This document shows, piece after piece, positions 7,492-12,036 of a DNA stretch of 12,036 nt. The position numbers were made by a program, and so were the translations under genes. The stretch spans positions 1-12,036 of the forward strand of contig CAAFUN010000076.1 of NCBI GenBank assembly GCA_900766195.1. Reading direction: 5' to 3'. Source of the stretch: an uncultured Bacteroides sp. GTDB lineage: Bacteria > Bacteroidota > Bacteroidia > Bacteroidales > Bacteroidaceae. Within the stretch, counting starts at the first letter, position 1. Every line of letters starts with the position of its first letter. A model generated the notes under the pieces. It ran no database searches. It saw nothing but the letters and a program-made list of their open reading frames with translations, and was not told where the DNA came from.

Positions 7492-8520
7492 TTATAGTTT
7501 TATAGATAGTAAGGTTGAATATATTGTCTCTGTTTCGTCTATATGCAAATCATACCTGTTCGGATATAAAATTTCCAATCGTTTCTTTATATTCTCCAAA
7601 CCAATGCCGGATACTTCTTTCTTTGTAGGAGTCGGAATGGTTGTGTATTTGGAGTTCTCAACAAATAATGTGAGTTCTTTATTTCTTTGTTTCAAATCGA
7701 TACAAACATATCCCTTTTTTGTTTTTGAACGGGAAACGTGCTTAAATGCGTTTTCTACAAACGTAATTAACAGCAAAGGAGAAAGTGTTGTATTATCATC
7801 TTCTACGTCAAAAGAACATTTTACCTCTAAATTGTTTTTCCACCTGACTTTTTCAATCTCAATAAAATCTTTCAGAAATTCTATCTCTTGTTTAAGGCTG
7901 ACTACTTCATTCTTCCCATTGTATAGCTGGTAGCGAAGAATATTTGTATACTGAACAAGTAGCGAAGATGCTAAGTCAGGCTCTTTTCTTATCAGGACAT
8001 TCACATGATTCAGCACATTAAACATAAAATGCGGATTTATCTGAGCCTTAAGTATTTGATGGCTGGATTCCGCCAGTTCTTTTTGTAATCTAATATTCTG
8101 CTCAAAAAATCTTAAGCCGCAAAAACTTAGATTGATAATTAAAGAGTTTAAGAAAGCGTTTAGAAATTCATATCCCAGATTACTTGAAGAACTTATAAAT
8201 TCCGAAGGCGGGAATGTACTGACATTTTCCATGTACCCGAACATGGTAAGAATCGCAGGAATAACTGCGGAATATATTATAGAAATGGTAAAAAACTGGA
8301 TAATGAATTTAGGCATATTCTTCTGTTGCATTGCCTTTTTTAGTAACTGCTTACTTAAATACGTGGTAAACGGGTAAGCCGAAAGAATTACACATGCAGC
8401 CAATAGAAAAGCTTCCAATACACTCATTGTTGCGATGTATTGGAGAAAGAATACTGCAAAGATGAATATCCATATCAGTATTACAAACTTATCGTAGTTT
8501 CTAATATAATCATATTTCAT
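7492..8520 (-). CDS. LytS/YehU-type membrane sensor histidine kinase
   Basis: This 342-residue inner-membrane kinase has four predicted transmembrane segments (about 12-30, 34-52, 71-95 and 116-138) with little periplasmic sequence, a short linker helix, then a His_kinase domain. Phosphoacceptor H164 lies in KAQINPHFMFNVLN (158-171), the hallmark of the LytS/YehU class. The ATPase part shows an N-box around N257 (FVENAFKHV, 254-262) and a G-box GIGLEN (305-310) followed by IKKRLEILYP. There is no extracellular sensor domain, so the signal may be sensed in the membrane or through partner proteins. It pairs with the LytTR regulator directly downstream and is divergent from the outer-membrane barrel gene, 131 bases away. 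It is complete and typical in length. Confidence 0.95.
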   Translation of the reverse strand: MKYDYIRNYDKFVILIWIFIFAVFFLQYIATMSVLEAFLLAACVILSAYPFTTYLSKQLLKKAMQQKNMPKFIIQFFTISIIYSAVIPAILTMFGYMENVSTFPPSEFISSSSNLGYEFLNAFLNSLIINLSFCGLRFFEQNIRLQKELAESSHQILKAQINPHFMFNVLNHVNVLIRKEPDLASSLLVQYTNILRYQLYNGKNEVVSLKQEIEFLKDFIEIEKVRWKNNLEVKCSFDVEDDNTTLSPLLLITFVENAFKHVSRSKTKKGYVCIDLKQRNKELTLFVENSKYTTIPTPTKKEVSGIGLENIKKRLEILYPNRYDLHIDETETIYSTLLSIKL

Positions 8521-8524
8521 GCCC

Positions 8525-8532
8525 CAAAGATA
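8525..8532 (-). promoter_or_regulatory. Possible -7 box for the kinase operon
   Basis: On the minus strand this reads TATCTTTG, an exact TAnnTTTG match, ending 4 bases before the kinase ATG. No -33 TTG lies at the usual 19-21 base spacing, and a start from here would give an almost leaderless mRNA. It is recorded as a weak candidate only. Confidence 0.25.
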
Positions 8533-8555
8533 ACGTATTAATTCATAGTGTTATT

Positions 8556-8590
8556 GCCAACCGTCAAAAGCAAAAAGCCAACTATCAAAA
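8556..8590 (+). promoter_or_regulatory. Direct repeats, probable LytTR regulator binding site
   Basis: GCCAACCGTCAAAA (8556-8569) and GCCAACTATCAAAA (8577-8590) match at 12 of 14 positions with a period of exactly 21 bases, two turns of the helix. LytTR regulators such as YpdB of E. coli bind direct repeats with this period. The pair sits in the divergent spacer between the kinase operon and the barrel gene, ending just upstream of the predicted -33 element at 8594, a classical activator position. The repeats are seen; regulator binding is inferred. Confidence 0.6.
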
Positions 8591-8593
8591 AGA

Positions 8594-8625
8594 TTTTCCC
8601 AAAGTTCAGATAATAGTCACTTTTG
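8594..8625 (+). promoter_or_regulatory. Candidate promoter of the barrel/serine hydrolase operon
   Basis: TTTTC (8594-8598), 19 bases, then CACTTTTG (8618-8625) is an imperfect version of the Bacteroidales TTTG-N19-TAnnTTTG promoter. The start point would be near 8632, giving a leader of about 20 bases to the ATG at 8652. Its weakness fits a promoter that needs an activator bound at the adjoining direct repeats. Confidence 0.4.
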
Positions 8626-8651
8626 CATCAAACTATTTAAAATGTATAAGC

Positions 8652-9554
8652 ATGAAACTATTATTTTCTTTAATTATTATTGTTTTCATTTGTACCCAAT
8701 CCTATGCACAGATAGAGTTTAAGACAGACTACATTATGACATCTTCTTACAAAGATGTAGATAACCAGAAAACAAATGTGAAAGGTGATGCTAAAGCAGT
8801 TTCGGGATCAATTAATATTCCCGTTTATATGAAAATGGATGAGCAGGAAAGACCAACAATGTGGTCTGTGGCTTTGACAGGTTCTTATACGGAACTCGAT
8901 AACAACAAAGGGGTTTTGAAAAATGTTGATGTAGCACCTTCTGAAATCGGAAATTTATCTCTCTCCGTATCCCATTTGCGTCCCATAAGCGAAAAGTGGT
9001 TCATCAACGTATCGTTGGGGGTTGGATTGTATGCCGACCATATGAACTTAGGGAAAATGCGGGGTAAAAATCTTATGGGACAAGGTAATGTCATGTTTAT
9101 TATGCGCGTCCGTCCCAATCTGTCTATAGGTGCAGGTTTGGCATTAGATAATAATTTCGGTTATCCTATGGCTTACCCTTCATTGTTTGTTGAATGGAAC
9201 GTTAAAGGTAAGTTTCATGTAAAAGCTGGAATGACAGGAATTGATGCTGGAGTAAAACTTACCGATTGGTTTAACCTGAATTTAGTTGGTTGTGTATACG
9301 GTTCGCTCGCATTAGTAGAGAGGGAAGGTAAAGATATGATGTTCACACATCAATATGCAATCGGAGGATTACAGCCCGAGTTTAGGATAGGTAAATCTTT
9401 CTCAATACCTATTACTCTCGGAGTGTCGGGTTATCGCCCCGCATTTTATCAGGAAAGAACCATAAAGGGTTTCTTTAAGGTAATGGGGCGTGACCATGAT
9501 CCTTATTTTTCGGTATCTCCTTATGCTTCCATCGCTTTAAGATGGGGCTTTTAG
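8652..9554 (+). CDS. Outer-membrane beta-barrel protein, DUF6268-like
   Basis: This 300-residue protein starts with a type I signal peptide (MKLLFSLIIIVFICTQSYA, probable cleavage after A19 before QIEF). The mature part alternates polar and hydrophobic residues with many glycines and aromatics, as in a beta-barrel: for example SVALTGSYTELDN, LSLSVSHLRPIS and FINVSLGVGLYAD. It ends in SIALRWGF, where a terminal phenylalanine is the usual barrel-assembly signal. The pattern and neighbourhood resemble DUF6268 barrel proteins of Bacteroidetes; the function is unknown. It is transcribed away from the LytS/LytTR genes behind the candidate regulator site, and the serine hydrolase follows after 35 bases, so both probably form one operon. 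The outer-membrane barrel call is good; the exact family is less certain. Confidence 0.8.
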   Translation: MKLLFSLIIIVFICTQSYAQIEFKTDYIMTSSYKDVDNQKTNVKGDAKAVSGSINIPVYMKMDEQERPTMWSVALTGSYTELDNNKGVLKNVDVAPSEIGNLSLSVSHLRPISEKWFINVSLGVGLYADHMNLGKMRGKNLMGQGNVMFIMRVRPNLSIGAGLALDNNFGYPMAYPSLFVEWNVKGKFHVKAGMTGIDAGVKLTDWFNLNLVGCVYGSLALVEREGKDMMFTHQYAIGGLQPEFRIGKSFSIPITLGVSGYRPAFYQERTIKGFFKVMGRDHDPYFSVSPYASIALRWGF

Positions 9555-9589
9555 TAATATACATTGTATAACCATTAAAAATAGATATA

Positions 9590-10912
9590 ATGAGCATTAT
9601 TCGTAAAGTAGCATTTCTTCTCGTTATAATTGCTTGTACTATGGCAGTACAGGCACGGGATTTCGACAAAGCTAAACTTGATAAGTATTTTCAGACATTG
9701 AATGAGAATAACAAATTTATGGGTAGCGTCTCTGTGTTTCATAATGGTAACGAGATATATTCATGCGCAGTTGGATTTGCTGATGTTGATAAACAAGTTG
9801 CTAATAGAGAATTATCTAAATACTGCATAGGCTCTATTTCAAAAATGTTCACTGCGGTTATGATATTTCAAACTATTGATGCGGGGGAACTTTCTTTGAG
9901 CCAAACAATTAATAAATACTTTCCTTCCATTAAAAACGCTGAAAAGATAACAATTGCAGACTTATTGAGCCACCGAAGTGGAATACATAATTTTACTGAA
10001 AACGGAAGCTTTTCCAAATGGGCTGCTAAATCTAAAGAGCAAATGATAGATATTATTTCTGCCGGAGGTAGTGATTTTGAGCCGGACATACGCGCAGATT
10101 ACAGTAATTCAAATTATGTATTGTTGTCTTATATCTTGGAATCTATATACAAGAAACCATATACTGACATTCTTGTTGAAAAGATTACCCACCCTTTATC
10201 TTTGAATAGTACATATTTTGGCAAAAGCACCATTGACATTAACAATAATGAAAGTAATTCATATTCATACTCTGACAAATGGCAGATTCAGTCTGTAACG
10301 AACCCCTCTGTTACGTTAGGTGCAGGGTGCATAATTTCTAATGCCAAAGACCTTAATAGGTTTGCGAATGCACTATTTAATGGAAAGTTGGTAACAGCTA
10401 ATAGTTTGTATGCTATGAAGAACATTAGGGATGATGTAGGATTAGGCTTATTTCCTGTTCCTTACTTCTCAAAACAGGGCTATGGACATAGGGGGGGAGT
10501 TGATGGTTTTAATTCGATGCTCATATACATGCCTGATGATAAAATGTCCTACTCGATAACATCAAACGGTCTGAACTATAACTTTACGGAAATACATATC
10601 GCTGTACTAAACTGTATTTACGGTCAGCAATTTGATATTCCTCGTTTTGAGAAGCAAAATGTCCGAATAGCTGCTCTTATTGATTTTACAGGGAGATATA
10701 AAAGCAGTCAATATCCTCTTGCAGTTACTGTTATTTCCAATGGCAACACATTGTCTATTCAAGCAGAAGGGCAACCTGCCATTTCTCTTGAAGCGGATTC
10801 AGAACATGTCTTTAGATTTATTAAAAACGATTTAATAGCGATATTCAATCCTATAAACTCAACGATGATTCTAATTCAAGGTGAAAGTGTGTTTTATTTT
10901 AAGAAAAGCTAG
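9590..10912 (+). CDS. Exported serine hydrolase, class C beta-lactamase/DD-peptidase family
   Basis: This 440-residue protein has the three active-site motifs of the beta-lactamase/penicillin-binding fold: S82-I-S-K85 in GSISKMF with nucleophile S82, Y171-S-N173 in DYSNSNY, and H300-R-G302 in GYGHRGG. ADLLSHRSGI (123-132) is also typical. Residues 360-440 form a small C-terminal beta domain like DUF3471 lipocalin-type tails. The N-terminus is an export signal: either cleavage after VQA (20-22) or a lipoprotein site at C16 (VIIAC), which cannot be settled by eye. It would act in the periplasm or at the membrane on a D-Ala-containing peptide, ester or other amide; the substrate is unknown and a true beta-lactamase role should not be assumed. 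It lies 35 bases downstream of the barrel gene with no separate promoter visible, and a strong terminator follows. Confidence 0.9.
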   Translation: MSIIRKVAFLLVIIACTMAVQARDFDKAKLDKYFQTLNENNKFMGSVSVFHNGNEIYSCAVGFADVDKQVANRELSKYCIGSISKMFTAVMIFQTIDAGELSLSQTINKYFPSIKNAEKITIADLLSHRSGIHNFTENGSFSKWAAKSKEQMIDIISAGGSDFEPDIRADYSNSNYVLLSYILESIYKKPYTDILVEKITHPLSLNSTYFGKSTIDINNNESNSYSYSDKWQIQSVTNPSVTLGAGCIISNAKDLNRFANALFNGKLVTANSLYAMKNIRDDVGLGLFPVPYFSKQGYGHRGGVDGFNSMLIYMPDDKMSYSITSNGLNYNFTEIHIAVLNCIYGQQFDIPRFEKQNVRIAALIDFTGRYKSSQYPLAVTVISNGNTLSIQAEGQPAISLEADSEHVFRFIKNDLIAIFNPINSTMILIQGESVFYFKKS

Positions 10913-10960
10913 AAATGATCCGCTTTTGGTATGATCCCTTTTTTAGTAATAGATAAGAAC

Positions 10961-11001
10961 AATAAAACTCCCGATATTCATTAAATATCGGGAGTTTTAT
11001 T
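10961..11001. terminator. Strong bidirectional terminator
   Basis: The arms 10961-10978 (AATAAAACTCCCGATATT) and 10984-11001 (AATATCGGGAGTTTTATT) are perfect 18-bp inverted repeats with a 5-base loop. A CTCCCGATATT core is flanked by A- and T-tracts, so it can stop transcripts from either side. It ends the barrel/serine hydrolase operon about 50 bases past its stop codon. Confidence 0.92.
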
Positions 11002-11019
11002 ATTTTGCTTTTTTGAAAG

Positions 11020-11037
11020 TGGTGCCACCAGGAATCG
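11020..11037 (-). other. tRNA 3'-end fragment, probable integration-site scar
   Basis: On the minus strand this reads CGATTCCTGGTGGCACCA: the end of a T-loop (CGATT), the 3' half of a T-stem (CCTGG), a 7-base acceptor strand (TGGCACC) and a discriminator A. I recall this end from Bacteroidales tRNA-Phe genes, whose 5' end would be GGTGCCA. The rest of the tRNA is missing; the match stops at 11037. Such 3'-end fragments are left where tyrosine-recombinase elements integrate into tRNA genes. No integrase gene is in the window. Confidence 0.5.
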
Positions 11038-11420
11038 TTATTTTAACCTAAGTAGCTTATAACTTATAGATAAGTTTTCTAAAAAGAAGTAATCTCCCGC
11101 TATTGCTCCACCAAATTTTTGCTCTACTTTGCAGCGAAATTCTTCACATCACATTTCCTACGACAAAGATAATAGGAATCGTCATAATTGGGAAATTTAG
11201 CAGATAATCTTATTGTTAAACTGTATGAAAGTATTCATTTCCAAAATGCGTTTATTTCATATTACATTATTAAACAACAACTTAACTAACCTTAAAAGTT
11301 GAGTAGGTAATGACTTAGAAACAAGCGAAGTTCTTTGCTTTGCTTCGGTTTTCCATTGTTTCAAATAACTCAGACACAAAGATAAAACAAATAATTTAGA
11401 TTAAAACCAAAATACATACT
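11038..11420. other. Spacer with promoter-like boxes, no convincing gene
   Basis: No ORF of useful size is present. Two exact minus-strand TATCTTTG boxes occur at 11164-11171 and 11377-11384 without good -33 partners. Just past the second, a 13-codon ATG frame runs from 11356 to 11315 (MENRSKAKNFACF), extendable to a GTG at 11377. A 9-base repeat AGGAATCGT occurs at 11030-11038, at the tRNA scar, and again at 11174-11182. The sequence looks like remains of older genes or element ends. Confidence 0.5.
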
Positions 11421-11966
11421 TTACTCTATCGGAATGCACAAATTAACCTTGTAAGGTTGTGTAAATGGTGTGTTATCTGCAGCTTTATACATTTCGTAAA
11501 CATTGGCATTCCTAAACTTATACCCTTTCTCTATTAGAGTTAAGTACATAGTATTCCACGCCCTCTCAAAATCCATATCTAACAGTTCAAAATAACCGAC
11601 TAAGTATTTACCAGCATCAATAATCATTTTACTGATACCGCTTTCAACCTTAAAATTGTTAGGTATTGTTACACATACACTTTGACGATTCCTATCTATT
11701 TTGGTTACGGACGGGTCATCGTGATAGACAGTAAATAAATTCGTATCTGCCGAATCCAATAGACCGTTTTGAGTTGACCAGCTCAGCAATTTATCATAAG
11801 TGTCTCCAATTTGATAGAAGTTACCGACAAAACGGATATAAGCTACTTGGAACGCAGGCATCCTCTTAACTTGAATATCTGCATTTTGAATAATGCTATC
11901 GTTTTTAAATGTAGAAACACTGCTGTCCGGAGAAATATTCTCAAAACAGCTATTATTAATTAATAC
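11421..11966 (-). pseudogene. AraC-family regulator remnant: GyrI-like effector domain only
   Basis: From the first ATG (11861) a 146-residue protein reads as a GyrI-like small-molecule-binding domain as found at the C-terminus of many Bacteroidales AraC-family regulators: MPAFQVAYIRFVGNF, VYHDDPSVTK (45-54), YFELLDMDFERAW (90-102) and a final YKVNLCIPIE. Family similarity begins before that methionine: the open frame continues for 35 more codons to a TGA at 11967-11969, with DIQVKR joining directly onto MPAFQ as in intact regulators, but this stretch has no ATG, GTG or TTG start. The two AraC helix-turn-helix motifs that should precede it are absent from the remaining 70 bases in all minus-strand frames. 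The gene is thus probably 5'-truncated. A free-standing effector-binding protein made from 11861 remains possible, since such proteins exist. Confidence 0.7.
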
Positions 11967-12036
11967 TCAGCTAGTTACGAGGCTTATAAAATTTTTCGAT
12001 TAGAAATCATAGTTTTGCAAGAAGGTATAAACAGCC

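Noticed and set aside
7604..7933. 109-codon plus-strand frame
   Set aside because: It lies antisense within the kinase ATPase and dimerisation domains, whose coding frame is clearly the real one.
9590..10912. Interpretation of the serine hydrolase as an antibiotic-resistance beta-lactamase
   Set aside because: The active-site motifs are shared by many esterases and peptidases, and the third motif H-R-G and the C-terminal lipocalin-like tail fit the general serine hydrolase group rather than a known resistance enzyme.

Overview
The window looks like an accessory region of a gut-type Bacteroidales chromosome (Bacteroides, Phocaeicola or Parabacteroides; the genus cannot be resolved). Grounds: A+T-rich DNA, few visible Shine-Dalgarno sequences, several TAnnTTTG promoter boxes of the Bacteroidetes type, Bacteroidales-style IS66 and ISAs1 transposases, LytTR signalling with a membrane histidine kinase, and a GyrI-like AraC effector domain of the kind common in this order.

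Layout. Bases 1-2659 are an IS66-family insertion sequence read on the minus strand (tnpA, tnpB, tnpC, all apparently intact). Its tnpA-side end is visible at 2659; the other end lies off the left edge. A 328-base gap follows with a long near-perfect hairpin and a good plus-strand promoter that faces the 3' end of the next operon. Bases 2988-5574 hold a tight two-gene minus-strand operon: a HEPN-fold protein with an Rx4H motif, then a DUF262 (GmrS/ParB-like NTPase) protein without a recognisable DUF1524 nuclease domain. This is the best candidate here for a little-described defence or toxin-type system. A gap and a broken, internally deleted ISAs1-family transposase (6113-6563) follow.

Bases 6740-10912 are a signalling and envelope module. 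A minus-strand pair (LytS-like histidine kinase, then LytTR response regulator) is divergent from a plus-strand pair (outer-membrane beta-barrel protein, then exported serine hydrolase of the beta-lactamase/DD-peptidase class). The divergent spacer has two direct repeats with a 21-bp period just upstream of a promoter, the layout expected for a LytTR-regulator binding site, so the sensor pair probably controls the envelope pair. An 18-bp-stem hairpin terminator closes this unit at 10961-11001.

The right end (11002-12036) is mostly debris: an 18-bp match to a tRNA 3' end (probable integration-site scar), spacer with isolated promoter boxes and a tiny ORF, and the effector half of an AraC-family regulator whose DNA-binding half is missing.

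Together, IS copies, transposase remnants, a tRNA scar and a decapitated regulator suggest a site that has repeatedly gained and lost mobile DNA, with the DUF262-HEPN pair as acquired cargo. All family assignments come from reading motifs by eye; no database search was run.
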